In this document: piece by piece, positions 11,399 to 22,929 of the stretch
Position numbering within the stretch: the stretch's first letter is position 1
Layout: each line of letters starts with the position of its first letter
Source of the DNA: Epiperipatus broadwayi
Lineage: Eukaryota; Onychophora; Udeonychophora; Euonychophora; Peripatidae
DNA: 64,000 bases
Direction of reading: 5' to 3'
Assembly: GCA_028023455.1 (NCBI GenBank)
Contig: JAQFVV010012416.1
Span: 5,935,594 to 5,999,593, forward strand
Translations under genes and position numbers: made by a program
The notes under the pieces: generated by a model
What the model was told of the DNA's origin: nothing
The model's input: only the letters and a program-made list of their open reading frames with translations
Databases searched by the model: none

Positions 11399-11583
11399 AC
11401 TAAGGCAATTTAAGCATGTGCACTTGAAAATATGAAGGTAGGGACCTCTACAGGTCTTAACCACAAGCTTACTTTTTGAAAGAAAAAAGGGGAACTCCAA
11501 AGAGTAAACTTGTGGTTAAGACCTGTAGAGGTCCCTACCTTTGTATTTTCAAGCACACATGCTTAAAGGTTTATTGCCTTAGT
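11399..11583. repeat. Foldback element with arms of about 75-80 bp
   Basis: Left arm about 11399-11472 and right arm about 11503-11583 are near-perfect inverted copies (for example gtagggacctctacaggtct inverted to agacctgtagaggtccctac) around a 30-nt centre. The arm itself contains the small palindrome gacctctacaggtc. One arm recurs, more diverged, at 52472-52541. No coding content. Confidence 0.8.
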
Positions 11584-12040
11584 AAATATTACTTACGTAA
11601 ACAATGTGGGTTAAATAAATTTATAATTACTTATAACATGGAAGTGACGATACACTTTGAACTTGAAAGTTTTTGATGGTTTGTGTAGAGAAACCAGTGA
11701 TTGTTTTATTGCAAGCATTATGTTCCTATAACTCATTTTTTATTTGTGTTCAATGTGTATGAATAAAATTTAATAGTACACAAAAAATATAACATTCTAA
11801 CAAAAAATTTCATATGATTTATTCAATTATTTCCATTGATTTCTTAGGTCCGGAACCAATCTCTTTATTTTCCATATAGACAAGGTATTTTTTACATGAG
11901 TTTTTTTTACGCATAATTTTCAGGAATCAATCTACTGAGCAAAAAGAGAATTAGGGGTACTTGTAGAGCAATAAGAAATTCCAATATAGGGATAACTTTA
12001 AAATCTGTGTCTCCTTTAGATTATTCTTATAACTTCATAA

Positions 12041-12195
12041 TTAAACAAGGCAAAACTCTCCATACAGTAGTGCCACCCTGTGCCAACCAGAGTAATCAAT
12101 GGATGCACTACTGTATGGAGAGTTTTGCCTTGTTTAATAACAATTATGTGCTAGTATAAGAGATAGTGATCATGTGATGTTTAGTGGTTTAACTT
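12041..12195. repeat. Family B foldback, centre-deleted
   Basis: Arms 12041-12073 and 12105-12137 are perfect inverted copies of the family B end (caaaactctccatacagtag). They are followed by the family B flank that also opens the window (caattatgtgctagtataag). The hammerhead part has been lost, leaving only the outer ends of an inverted pair. Confidence 0.75.
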
Positions 12196-12735
12196 TATAA
12201 TTTTTATTCTATCATTATTAGAATATTTTTTATCTCACTTTATGTGCAAATAAACAATACACAGTGAAATTTCCTTTTATGAAACTGCTTAATGAAAAAT
12301 AATGTCTCATTAAATAAATTTCAATTCCCAACAAAATATATATTTTTTCTCAACAAAATAGATATATACAAATATTCTCATTAATTTGAAATTTGATTAC
12401 TCATCATTGTTAATCTGTGTTCATCACTTTGAGTGATTAATACCAACAAGATATAAGAATAAATCATAAATAACCTGTAAACTAATAATTATAATATTGT
12501 ATAGTCACTTACTCAAAATAGCACAATATTTTTGTGACATAAAATGTCAGCTGGAAAACGTCAGTCATTTTGGTTATTGGGAAGTGAAAGATGAAAGTTA
12601 AAAGAGGTACTAAAATAATTGGAATTGAGTACAGTATCTTATCAGCTCTCTCAATATATACAATATAAACATTTAAACTTTATATAGTGGTTGGTATTTA
12701 AGCACTTGGCATAACTTATTATTTCTATGACTAAC

Positions 12736-13005
12736 CCTGTGTAGTTTGGCACAGTTGATAGGGCATCCAATTTGGGATTGGGAGGTCCCATGATTAATTC
12801 TGGTGCTCACAGCTCTGACACTTGAACTTTTTAGGAACTCCTGAACAATAAAATCATTAGCATTTTTGCCCTGCACATTTTGGCATAGTTGGTAGCATGT
12901 CCGATTTGAGATCAGAAGATTCCAGGATAAATTCTACGACTTATAAGTCTGGCAGTCAAATTTCTTATGAACTACTGAGCAATAAAGCCATTTGTCCTTT
13001 TTTTT
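12736..13005 (+). repeat. Two tandem tRNA-like SINE copies (family F)
   Basis: Copy 1 (12736-12867) and copy 2 (12868-13005) share a tRNA-like head (ttggcacagttgatagggca; ttggcatagttggtagcatg) resembling an A box, a second block like a T arm, and the tail ctgagcaataaagccatttg followed by a T run. A third copy is on the minus strand at 40339-40478. Two head-to-tail copies without spacer suggest insertion of one into the tail of another, or dimeric retrotransposition. Confidence 0.7.
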
Positions 13006-13149
13006 CTATAACTAAACCAGAGACAATTATATCATGCTCTTATTCATAATATTATGTTAGAAGTATATACTCTTATTCTTCTCCTTTCTTTGCATTTTTT
13101 TATATATTCATATATATATATATATATATTGCTTATAATAATTTCTCTC

Positions 13150-13240
13150 ATATACATTTTAATGCAAAAAATTGTTTTAATAAAACTTCTTTATTTTTCT
13201 GACAGTTTTGACTGTTGAGCAATCTTCATCAGAGCTCAAT
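13150..13240 (-). repeat. Family C-like element end
   Basis: On the minus strand: agctctgatgaagattgctc, then cagtcaaaactgtcag, then an A/T-rich tail (aataaagaagttttattaaa). This parallels the arm of the foldback at 22930-23036. CUGAUGA is present but the GAAA box reads AAAA. No inverted partner was seen. Confidence 0.5.
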
Positions 13241-13350
13241 TTCCTTTACCTTTAAATTATAAGTTACATTTCTAATGAAATTTTTTTTGATAAGTTATAT
13301 CTCTTTAATATAATAATTATGTAATTTGTTAATATTATTTTTCCCATGTA

Positions 13351-14523
13351 CACCTGGGTCTCGTTTTACACAATAGATAGGTTCCTCAGAAAACACGCGC
13401 AAATGAAATCGCACAAAAATAGACGTAACTTACCTTGAAAAAGGGGGGATACAGACTGTGATTTTTCAAAACTCGCGTAAAAGCAAAGCACCAACATAAA
13501 ATTTACTTTAAAATTCGCGCAAAAAAAAAAATAAGGAAATAAAATATGACTAATAAAAAAATTCTAATTTGAAAAAAATTGATACAAGACAAACTTTCTT
13601 TAACTATAATATTTAATTTTATTCAAAATAATATATTTTTATGCATAATTTACAGTACAGTAATTTACATTTTTTTATACACATTTCAATTATTATCACT
13701 ATTTGCTGATAAACAGTTTCGTTTGCAAATTGGTAAAAAATAGATTCTTCACAAGAGGAAATACAACTAGCGCCAAGTTCACTCTCATACTGTGTTAATG
13801 GTTTTCTGTTGACAACGTAATTAGTAATTAATCTTTGAGACGATGATTTTATTAATTGTTTATGAACTTAGACTTATGATAATAAAAAGACATTTATTCA
13901 CCACTGCTGGGAAAAATTTAATTAAAACTAACAACTAAAAATTAAATTCTTATTTTTGTCTTTAATTTTTTAATTTTCAATTCCGTTTAAAAATCAAATT
14001 TTGTTTTACATCACATTAATTTCAAGTCACCGTAAGTAATTTTTAAATTATTAATTACAATTAAAAATCAGATTTTAATTTTTAATTGTCAAATTTAATT
14101 GTGCCCACTGCTATTACTCACCTTTTAAAAATAAACTTGTGGACACTAAATGATTAATAATTGATTACGTTCTTTTTTAAAAAGCAAAAACAGAATGTGA
14201 TTTAAAATGCAAAATTAACACGCACAATGTTTGAACAAATTTACATTATAATCTTGTAAAATTTAATGTGTGTATACATAAAATGTGGAAATCATGATTT
14301 TAATATTGCATAAAATCTTACTATTATAAAGCACTGAAAATATTGAAATTACTAAAATGAAAGTCAAATTCCAATAATGTGCTATTACTTTCAATATAAC
14401 GTAAGTGCGTGAAATTTATTATTTAAAGTAATAGCACATTATCGGAGTTTGACTTCCGGTGAAACATGAATCGCGTAACTTCAAAATCGTGTTAAATAAG
14501 TCCGTGTAAAAAGAGACCAGGTG
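13351..14523. mobile_element. Mariner/pogo-like DNA transposon, non-autonomous
   Basis: Terminal inverted repeats CACCTGGGTCTCGTTTTACA (left, 13351) and its inverted counterpart ending CCAGGTG (right, 14523) are matched over about 20 bp with one indel. TA dinucleotides flank both ends (13349-13350 and 14524-14525), as expected for Tc1/mariner target duplication. Inside, near the right end, a 31-bp inverted repeat pairs 14361-14391 with 14425-14455. No transposase reading frame is present, so it must be mobilised in trans or be dead. Pogo/Tigger affinity is suggested only by the style of the terminus. Confidence 0.65.
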
Positions 14524-14525
14524 TA

Positions 14526-15700
14526 CATTGGTATATAGATAGATTTGAAAGCTTGTGGTTTCTGAATAGAAGCTCAATCAATCACCACTGATGCACAACC
14601 GATCTTGTGCTTTATCTTCAAGTAAATATTTAATTATTATTAACCTAATACAAAATATCTTCAAATTATAATAAAAAAGATGCTGAAGCATTATGAACAT
14701 CTCCAGCATGTAACTAGGGGAATAAAAAAACTCAATGGAAAAAAAACAACCATGAATTAAATTTTTTTATTGGGCTGACAAATAGTGTATTGTACAATTT
14801 TTAAATATGTTGCCTTCATGCAACAGGACACTTTTTTTTACATTCTTCTTTTCAAAAAAAAAAAAATTGCTTATCTTTACAATTAAAAATTGATTTTATC
14901 AAACTATGATTAAAATTTTAAAAAAAAAATAAATAAATAAAGCAGCCAGAATTTGGGTTAAATATCTTATTATACAATTTGAATTACAAGTACCAAATTT
15001 CTTACACTCACATATTTGATGTTATTCACTTTAGAAAAATAAACTAACGATTTTTATTAATTACTTATTAGACTAGAAATTGTCGTAGTATTTTTAGCCC
15101 ATCTATAAACTTTTAATTTAATTAAAGATTAATAAATCTATTTTTTATTACAAACAACAAAGTGAAATCAATTCGACTCCATCTTTTTTCGCCAAGTGTT
15201 TTTATCTTTCAATCTAATAAAATTCTCTTTTGTATAACTGCCCAACCTGTAAAATATGTTAATATATAATAAAGTTTATTTTCTTAAAATAAATAATTAC
15301 ATAAAAACATAATATAATTTATGAATGGTGAAAACAAATAAAGTATTCATTTTCCTAGAAAATAGTTTGAGTACAAATAATGACTTATGATATTATATAT
15401 TGTAACGTTTATTTATATACGTTGCAAATATATTGGCATTTGGTAAAAGCTAAAAAATAAAAGTAGATTTAGATTTTTTTTTTGACTAATTTTTTTTTTA
15501 AAAAAAAAAAACGTACAATGAAAGTTAAATTATTCTTTCGTATTTTTTTTAATTAATTAGAAATAAAAGTTAGAATTGGAGAGAACAAAAGACACAAATT
15601 ACCAATCTAGATAAGAGAAAGTAAAAATATTTCAACTAATTAAAGATGGCAGAATTATGCTGAAAAAAATAAAGACTTTGTAACATAAATTTTATAAAGA
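14526..15700. other. Intergenic sequence
   Basis: AT-rich with A and T runs (near 14855 and 15478-15510). No gene or recognised repeat. Confidence 0.4.
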
Positions 15701-15713
15701 ATATATAAGATTA

Positions 15714-15944
15714 TCAACGTATATTTTGACAAACAAAAGATATGTGCAGAAGTCTGAAAACTGAACCTCTAGTATAAAAAGGAGGGCTTCGGTTGGAGGA
15801 ATGTCTTGGTTTGCCTGATATTCTTTTGTTTGGTTTTGGATTAAAGAATCCAGACCACTTTACGATGAAAAAGTTCTTCATACGAGAGTAGACTGGAGCT
15901 TTAGCTGCCATCGTTACCGATGGACACCAGAGAAGCTTACGCAA
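15714..15944 (-). CDS. Candidate short coding exon, unrecognised
   Basis: A 76-codon open frame in a locally GC-richer patch. An internal ATG at about 15911 (read MAAKAPVYSRMKNF) has a good animal start context (cggtaacgATGG). The conceptual product is basic, with no membrane segment, signal peptide or known motif. I do not recognise the family. The frame ends in ordinary AT-rich sequence and no splice donor was identified. It could be a first exon, part of a processed pseudogene or chance. Kept because its base composition differs from the flanks. Confidence 0.25.
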   Translation of the reverse strand: MRKLLWCPSVTMAAKAPVYSRMKNFFIVKWSGFFNPKPNKRISGKPRHSSNRSPPFYTRGSVFRLLHISFVCQNIR

Positions 15945-16800
15945 CTAGCCTATGGAACCAGCACCAAGATCAACTAATAATCGAAGGCCGGGAGCTCATT
16001 TTAACCCCGAAAAACTATGCATAGTTGTCTACAATCAGCGTGAATTCACTAAAACTTACCGGTAAGACTACTTATTCCTGATTGTGACAAAATTAAGCAT
16101 TTGCAAACAAGTCTTAAAATAATCCCGATATAGACATTAATTTTCTTATTAAAGAGACTTTCGTTTAAATAATTTTATACAAGATCTTGGAAATGAATTG
16201 TAATAAGTGAACATTATTAAATTACTTTATCCAACTGTTTTTTATAAATTGATTCATGTTCTCTTCAGTTTAGTTAATTCATAATTTAACTTACAAATAT
16301 TTTTAGTTTGTTGGAATAAAAGAGACTTTACTTTTATCAACCTTTTTCATTGTGCGTTATTAATAATAGTTATTAATTATTATTAAATTTATTAATATTA
16401 TTTTAGTGATGTTTAAATATATAATTTACCTTTGCCAATGTGTTTAATAAATTCCAGGAATAATAATATTTTAAAAAAATAATTCTCGTTACGGTATGAT
16501 GCAATACCGATTAGTTTAAAAGTATTTTCTTTTTTTTATTTGCGAGACATGCTGGCGACAGATTTCAGCGGTCTCTTTAGAATAAAAGGACCTGGCGCCC
16601 ATATTGAATAAATTAAAAGCTGATTTCGTCAATAGCATAATTGTCAACAATTAATAGGCCGAGTTTGATCAGGAAATATAGTTATGTTTTTTAGAAATAG
16701 AAATACAACTTTCTTCTTTTCGACATAACTTGATCAACTCATGCACAGTTTATATTAGCGTGTAGAGGCCTAGCAAAACGGAAAACGTTATAATATGGAA
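15945..16800. other. GC-richer island, possible promoter or exon
   Basis: CpGs are more frequent here than in neighbouring DNA (for example cgaaggccgggagctc at 15982-15997; cctggcgccc at 16591-16600). A plus-strand donor-like sequence, ccggtaagac (16060-16069), ends the densest part. No frame on either strand could be assigned. Confidence 0.3.
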
Positions 16801-18780
16801 AAAAAATTATGTAAATATTTCTTTACTATTAATAAATAAAAACTAGCATTTCAATAATATGAATTGTCCCCACTTTCTGGAAACAGAGATTCCTTTATAT
16901 ATCATTGGTTGTATATATATATTTATTGAAATGAGAAATTATTTCATTTTGATATTATATGTATAATAAATAAATAAATAAAAAAGATAACAGGAGATGA
17001 ATGAAAGTTACTATCTTTTTAACTTAATGCACTAATAATTATCAAAACATTTATAATAAATTTGAAAGATGTCAACTCCAGTTATCATGCTTAATAATTG
17101 TGTACAATGGCTGGCATAGTAATAATTGTTTGCAACAGCTGACATACTATATAAAAAATTGATATTTCAGGAATAATTTCTTTCATCAGCTGTCTTGAAA
17201 TACTGCTAATAATCCAAGTAAATAGTTGCCTGACTTATATTAATGCTATATGTCAGGAAGCTATTTTATTTGCAAGTATTGTAGGTAATATTTCAAGGTA
17301 GCTGATGATGGAAATTATTTCTGAAACAAATATACACTGCAGTGCCATCTATTCATTTTTTTGCAGTATGGCAATCATATGCACAATGATTGGAACTAAT
17401 ATTTCAAATATATTCCCATCTAATTCAAAGTGTACTATTCTATTTATCATAACATTTGCAAATAAATTAATCATTATTATTTTTTCTATAATTTTTTATT
17501 TATCTTACTCTCTCCTGTTATTTAAGTTTTAAAGAGTTTGATCACTATGAGACTGTCATGTGATCAGTCATCTCTTTGCACTAACTAATATAATAACATT
17601 GACTGTTTGCACAACCAAACTTCTGTCCATTTATTGCATGTCCAAAAATTCAAATTCCATTCTTTTCCATTTGTTTTGTTTTGTAATGGTGTATTCTATG
17701 TCCTCTATTTTTTTTTAATTTCAAGTTAGAATAACCATACTTTAAACGAACATATCCTTAAATCACTCATTTATGAACTCATATTTACTATCATAAATAA
17801 TTAGCAAAAGACAATAAAAAATGCAGATTCCTTTCATAAACTTTATTTCAACTAAACTAGTCTCATCCATCTGGTCTTGGCTCATCTTCCAAGATTTTAA
17901 ACATATCTAAATAAATTTATAATTATTTAAATAGCTGACTCAAGCACTCAGATATTGGAATATTAATATAATTATTCCATTATTCACAAATATGAAATTA
18001 TTAAACTTCCCACGTACAACAATCATGAAGTTATACCTATGGTAACCTACTCATGCGCCCTCTTTAACAAATCTATTTTTAGATCACTCATTAAACTTGA
18101 ATAATTGTTTATGGAAGTTAACGTATACCACAAGTTGAGAAAGTTTTAATAATACTGTATATTTCAAATGTAACCGGCCGCTGATAATGATGATGTAAAT
18201 CATTATAGTTTTAGTCTGTTTTGGTTAGCATAGAATTTAGCTATGAGAAACAAATAAAAATAGTATTTATTTATGTAATATACGTTTGCACACACACACA
18301 TAAATATTTGCTGTCAAATCATAACAGCCTTATTTGAAATTAAAATTTATATATTCAGCTATTTTACAACTTTCGTGCTTTTTATTTAATGTATTAGTGG
18401 TAATTTGACTAAAATAATATTTGAAATGAATTTAATCCTACATTATACATGTAAATGCATGCTTTTTAAAAGATTAAATCTTGATGAATGAATATCCATT
18501 ATGTATTTGAAATTTAATAAGTTTATTTCTTAATGGTTACGATAAGCCTCGTGTTTATCCTCTCAGTTAGCTTTCTTAGAAGTTATTTACCTAGCACATT
18601 TAAAGCTGTTAACAAATTACAAACCAAAACATTTATAATTTTAAACTTTTTGAATTTATAAATGCGAATTTGCCCTCGGAAAATTCAGACTGCAAATATC
18701 TAGTTGTTTACAAGAGAAATGAGCCAGAAGCAGTAATAGAAAACTTAATTTTTATATTGTCATGTAACCTTTCTCATCAA
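16801..18780. other. Intergenic sequence
   Basis: AT-rich. The 75-codon frame at 17305-17532 is hydrophobic, biased and unsupported. At 17165-17300 there are inverted similarities around ggaataatttctttcatcag and gctgatgatggaaattattt, a weak palindrome of unknown origin. Confidence 0.4.
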
Positions 18781-18782
18781 TA

Positions 18783-18885
18783 AAACGCCGCAACCCTTAA
18801 CCTTAAGCAGCTGATTTAATGATAAGTGTGGACTACTTAATCCAAAGATTCTGAGTTCGATTCTGTGTAGGATAGAACGCAATAA
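18783..18885 (+). repeat. tRNA-derived SINE or tRNA pseudogene
   Basis: Contains ttaagcagctgatttaatga (A-box region), an anticodon-arm-like tggactacttaatcca and a B-box-like gagttcgattctg. It does not close a proper acceptor stem and is preceded by AT-rich DNA. Probably an old tRNA-derived repeat with a single copy in this window. Confidence 0.4.
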
Positions 18886-20985
18886 TATACAAATATAATT
18901 ATTGTAATATATGAATGTTTTTTAACGGCATTATTGCCCTCTAGGTCAATTTAAAGTAATTCCTGGTCAAATTTTAAGTGAAGAAAAAATAAATTCAACA
19001 ATTATCAAGTTGTGACGTCAAATGATATTTCATGTCAAAAAAAGAGACATATATATATAACTTTTTGTGAATAACAAAAATAAAATCAAAGTAAAGTGTC
19101 AAGAAAAGAAATACCTGCGCATGTATATTTCATGGTACATCAGTTTTATACCTGACTGTCATGATCTTTGGTCTGAGTTCGAATGCGATCTAAATAAATT
19201 TGAAAAATTCTAATCAGGTTTAGAATTTTTCTTTTAGATAGATAGACCGAGATCAGTCCAGCTAATCATTTAATATTCATAGATAAATAAATATCAAATT
19301 ATTTTTGCTAGAAAGTAAAATAAGATTAGAAAAACAAACAAGCCCACATCCCACAGCAAATGGAAAGCCTATTGACTATCTCTTTATGAGGTGCTGGCTG
19401 TTAGAGAGATCTTGATCCTGAATTAGAACATTCAAAAGCTGTTTATCTTTTGTCTATACATGTGTGTATATATATAAGAAAATAAAAGGTTAAAAATCGT
19501 GATATTTTTGTAAAATTGATTATTTATCGATGTCATGGGATTATGTAAATCTACTATTATTAAGTGCTAAAAAATCTGTAATTGTGCAGAAAGAAATTAA
19601 CTTCTGATCATGCACTGTTTTCATAACTATTATAAATCTCCGCGCACGACCCATCAGTAAGGGTTTTAAAGGCTTAAGTGAATCACTTAAGCTTAAAACG
19701 TGTTCATAGGTATATCAACTCTTACTGACCATGCTTATATCAGGTCTTAAATCTATTGTGTGTCTCATGTTATAACTGATTATAAAAGCTTAAGTAAGTT
19801 ATTAAGTTTTTAAAACTTACTGATGGGTGAGTGTGCGAAGATTTATAATAATTATAAAAAAGTACTTGATCAAAAGTTAATTTCTTCTGCACAATTATTG
19901 GGTTAGTAAATGAGGCATTATAATCATCAGTAAAAATAGAGTTCATGTAGGCATCACAAGAATTTTCCACAAATGGCATGAATCATGTAAGAGTTTGAGT
20001 CAAATTACTTGTGCTGCTGGGTGTTTTATGAATTGTGATTAGAGTTATTGTTTTTTTAAAAAACATCAATAGTATTTTTGATACAGTAAACTATGAGAAT
20101 GTAAATTGGTATGGTTTATGTCTATTAGATATTTTTAATTTATTCTCTTTTTTTATTTATTGATTCTTTCCAATATCCTTCAATAACCTCAGTCCATTTA
20201 TGTAATGCTACTATTTATTTCTATGGATGCGTAATCATAGCTCTGAGATTTAGCCCATTTGGGCTGCTTTTGAATATCTTATCTTTGATCTATGTGATTT
20301 GTATATCGGTAGAGAAATGGACTAAATAACTACAGTTTTTGAATCATTGGCATGACTCTATTAGTGCTTGAAAGTCACATGGTATCCTGAGCAACTAATT
20401 ATTTGATTGCATATAAAATCTTAAGTGAAATATAACAAAACAAACTTCTACATAATTCTATAATAAGCATTCATTCACTTCCAAAGAAAAGATTAATTTA
20501 TTTAAAATTTAAATAATAAATAGTTTGAGCAATACTTTCAACCTAGAAGGTCATATTCATAGTGCATAAACTCAGTGGCTGACACTACTATTACAAGACA
20601 ATAAAGACTTAATAAAAGATAATTAATATGTAAATTCGTTCATTTACATATTCCACTTTCTAGACAAAATGATACAAGAGTATTTTTTGTTTATTGCATA
20701 ATGTTATTAGCAATGAAGCATACCTCTTTGAATTTTATTTTCCAATCATTGGGTTCTGGGCACGCTACATTAACATTATGTGGATCAAAGTTATGATCAG
20801 ATTCAGTTTCATGCTCGAGGAACACTGACTTCACTCTATGATCTTTCTTTGCACAATTATAGGTTCCAATTTTACAAAAGAGATAGTAACATTATAATCA
20901 AAATTTGTTGTTTGATTTGAAAAAAACATTATGCATTCTTGTTAATTTAATCACAATATCCCAAAAAAATTATGTATACAGTGGG
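18886..20985. other. Intergenic sequence
   Basis: No coding signal. A B-box-like gagttcgaatgcg lies at 19174-19186. Segments near 19610-19660 and 19795-19860 look like inverted copies (ctcaccc, ttataataatt), a likely degraded foldback. Confidence 0.35.
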
Positions 20986-21112
20986 AAAAAAAATTATGTA
21001 AAAATAGACATATGGAAGATTTAAGGGATTTGAACTCAGACTTTCAATCACTCTTCAACTATCCATACTATCTCATACCACTGATACCCATGACCACATA
21101 AAAGCAGAAGAG

Positions 21113-21186
21113 ATAAATAATCAACAATATACATATTTCATGCTAAACCAGCACTCGTCAGTTGGTCCAGATTATCATCTCCCACA
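21113..21186 (-). ncRNA. Hammerhead ribozyme motif, family A
   Basis: Minus-strand core CTGACGA (21155-21161). Position 7 of the hammerhead is tolerant, so this can be functional. Stem II is GTGCT/AGCAT with a wobble closing pair, and GAAA is intact (21136-21139). Cleavage triplet is AUA before UUGU. Stem I uses CCAA and GATAATC against GATTATT. All essential catalytic bases are present. Confidence 0.75.
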
Positions 21187-21317
21187 TATACAAATAATCA
21201 GTTCTCAGTTTATATTAAGATAGCAAATCTTCATACTTTAATGGACAGGCTTCATTCCACTTCAAGTAAGAAGATTTGCTATCTTAATATAAAGTGAGCT
21301 CTGGTTATATATATATG

Positions 21318-21395
21318 GGAGATGATAATCTGGACCAACTGATGAGTGCTGGTTTAGCACAAAATATGTGTATTGATGATTATGTATCTTTTCTA
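21318..21395 (+). ncRNA. Hammerhead motif with G12 changed, family A
   Basis: Core CTGATGA (21339-21345) and a perfect 5-bp stem II GTGCT/AGCAC (21346-21360) are present, but the next four bases are AAAA instead of GAAA. Cleavage triplet GUA ends at 21372. It should be inactive, although its inverted partner in the same element keeps GAAA. Confidence 0.75.
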
Positions 21396-21542
21396 TATGG
21401 GTGTGGTCATGTATATCAGTGGTATGAGATAATATGGATAGTTGAAGTGTGATTGAAAGTCTGAGTTTAAATCCCTTATGTTTACAATTAGGCTCCAGGT
21501 ATGTGAAGAGTGCCTGTATTTCAAATATTTACATATGGAAGA

Positions 21543-22000
21543 GTAAATTCTTCCAAGATCATAAATTTTGTCTTCTATCACATTAAAAACCTGATGACCT
21601 TCATTGATGTCAAGGCTAATTGGAATATTATCAGATACTTATGTTATCATTAACAATATGGAATATATCTAATAATTTTGTTTAATTGCAAATAAAACAA
21701 GTAATCTATATTTGATGCTTTATTTAAAAATTCTTTGAACTGTTATAAGAAATGTATAGAAAGTCAGCAACTGAAATTTTTAACAAGAGAATCGTAAAAA
21801 AAAAAAAAAAAGGAAATTCAAATCTGTCATTTCAGAGGAAATTGAAAATTTACTTTGATGATGAAAAAAAAAAAGTTCAACACAGCAAAGAAACTAACAA
21901 TCAATACAAAAAGATTACATTTGAATATAATATTATATATACAATATGCGCAAAAAAATCATATTCATCTATGATGAAAAGTATATAAGTTACATTAAAT
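21543..22000. other. Intergenic sequence
   Basis: AT-rich, with A runs. The 78-codon frame at 21752-21988 is lysine-rich simply because of poly-A tracts and is not supported. Confidence 0.4.
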
Positions 22001-22007
22001 TTCTACG

Positions 22008-22207
22008 GTACAGGCTTTTTCATACCTGCACTTATATATGTAATGTTATATAGGGGATTTGAACTCAGACTTTTACACGACCCTCAACCATCCATGTTAT
22101 CTCATACCACTGATACACTTGATCATACACATGTCGAAAAGATAGCATGGATAGTTGAGGGTCGTGTGAACGTGTGAGTTCAAACCCCCTATATATTAAA
22201 AGGTACA
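22008..22207. repeat. Family A palindrome, centre-deleted
   Basis: Inverted copies of the family A tRNA-like segment (ggggatttgaactcagac on the left, gtgtgagttcaaacccccta on the right). The terminal hairpin sequence (caggctttttcatacctg, 22011-22028) survives on the left. ggtaca occurs at 22007-22012 and 22202-22207 and may be a short target duplication. No hammerhead remains. Confidence 0.65.
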
Positions 22208-22713
22208 ATATTGTACTCTATACCAGCGTTTTTCAACATTTGCTCACAAAATGATAAATTATATAATCCCTAGCAGTTGATAGAATTAATACTTTAATAG
22301 AAGATTAGCAGCAACCGAGTCATTAAATATTATTAATTTATTTCTTAGTTATTCTATTTTTATTTTCTGATAAAATTATAATTTTGCTGATTATTTTGTT
22401 AATCTTTTTTTTTAATCAAGAATTTGAAATAAATGTAATTGAAAAAAAAATTTAGCGATTCTCATTTTTTGAAATGGACACTTTTGCCTAATTGATATAA
22501 TTATTTGATTTGAATAAATATTAGTACAAACGCAAACAAATCTTTTTATTATTATTAGTTATTCTATGAATAACGTTAATATTTAAAGAAAAGAAGGAAA
22601 ATTATAGTTAGAATTAGTTATACTTTTATTATAACCAATTTTATAATACTTGGGTAATGTTACCAGTACAAACAAATTTGTCGGATCATAGTGCAAAAAG
22701 GTCGAGAAAAACT
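22208..22713. other. Intergenic sequence
   Basis: AT-rich; nothing recognised. Confidence 0.4.
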
Positions 22714-22812
22714 GTCAAGCGTTGGTGACCTAGTGGTTAGCATAGCTGCCTTCCAAGCAGCTGTCCCGGGTTTGCTTCCCAGTCAACGCATTTGACATAT
22801 GGAAAAAAAAAA
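22714..22812 (+). repeat. tRNA-Gly-derived SINE (family E)
   Basis: Residues 22719-22790 (72 nt) fold as tRNA-Gly. The acceptor GCGTTGG/TCAACGC is fully paired including one G-T, and the anticodon loop CTTCCAA carries anticodon TCC (22752-22754). The T loop is mutated (GTTTGCTTC). It continues into tttgacatatgg and an A run. Extra pairing GTCAA/TTGAC just outside the acceptor stem is shared with the copies at 40676, 53020 and 55312. The tail and shared flank mark a SINE, not a working tRNA gene. Confidence 0.8.
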
Positions 22813-22929
22813 ACACTGCTCTATATCTTAGATATACACTTGATTATAGCTTCAAGTTTTTTAACTAACTGATATGCAATATAATACAATTTTCTTCTTC
22901 CTTTTCCTATGTATTGATTTCTACTTTAA

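Larger units (their letters stand above)
21008..21542. mobile_element. Family A inverted dimer with 12-bp direct repeats
   Basis: Direct repeats acatatggaaga lie at 21008-21019 and 21531-21542. Between them is a minus-strand copy (about 21020-21250) head to head with a plus-strand copy (about 21270-21530). Each half has a hammerhead and ends outward in the tRNA-like segment (gggatttgaactcagac; gtctgagtttaaatccc). The flanking direct repeat looks like a target-site duplication, which would mean the inverted dimer inserted as one unit. No proteins are encoded. Confidence 0.75.

Noticed and set aside
11476-11676. 66-codon protein gene
   Set aside because: Most of the frame is one arm of the foldback at 11399-11583, so it is incidental.
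22719-22790. Functional tRNA-Gly(TCC) gene
   Set aside because: The fold and anticodon are good, but the T loop is mutated and the copy shares non-tRNA flanks and an A-tail with three others, so it is a SINE.
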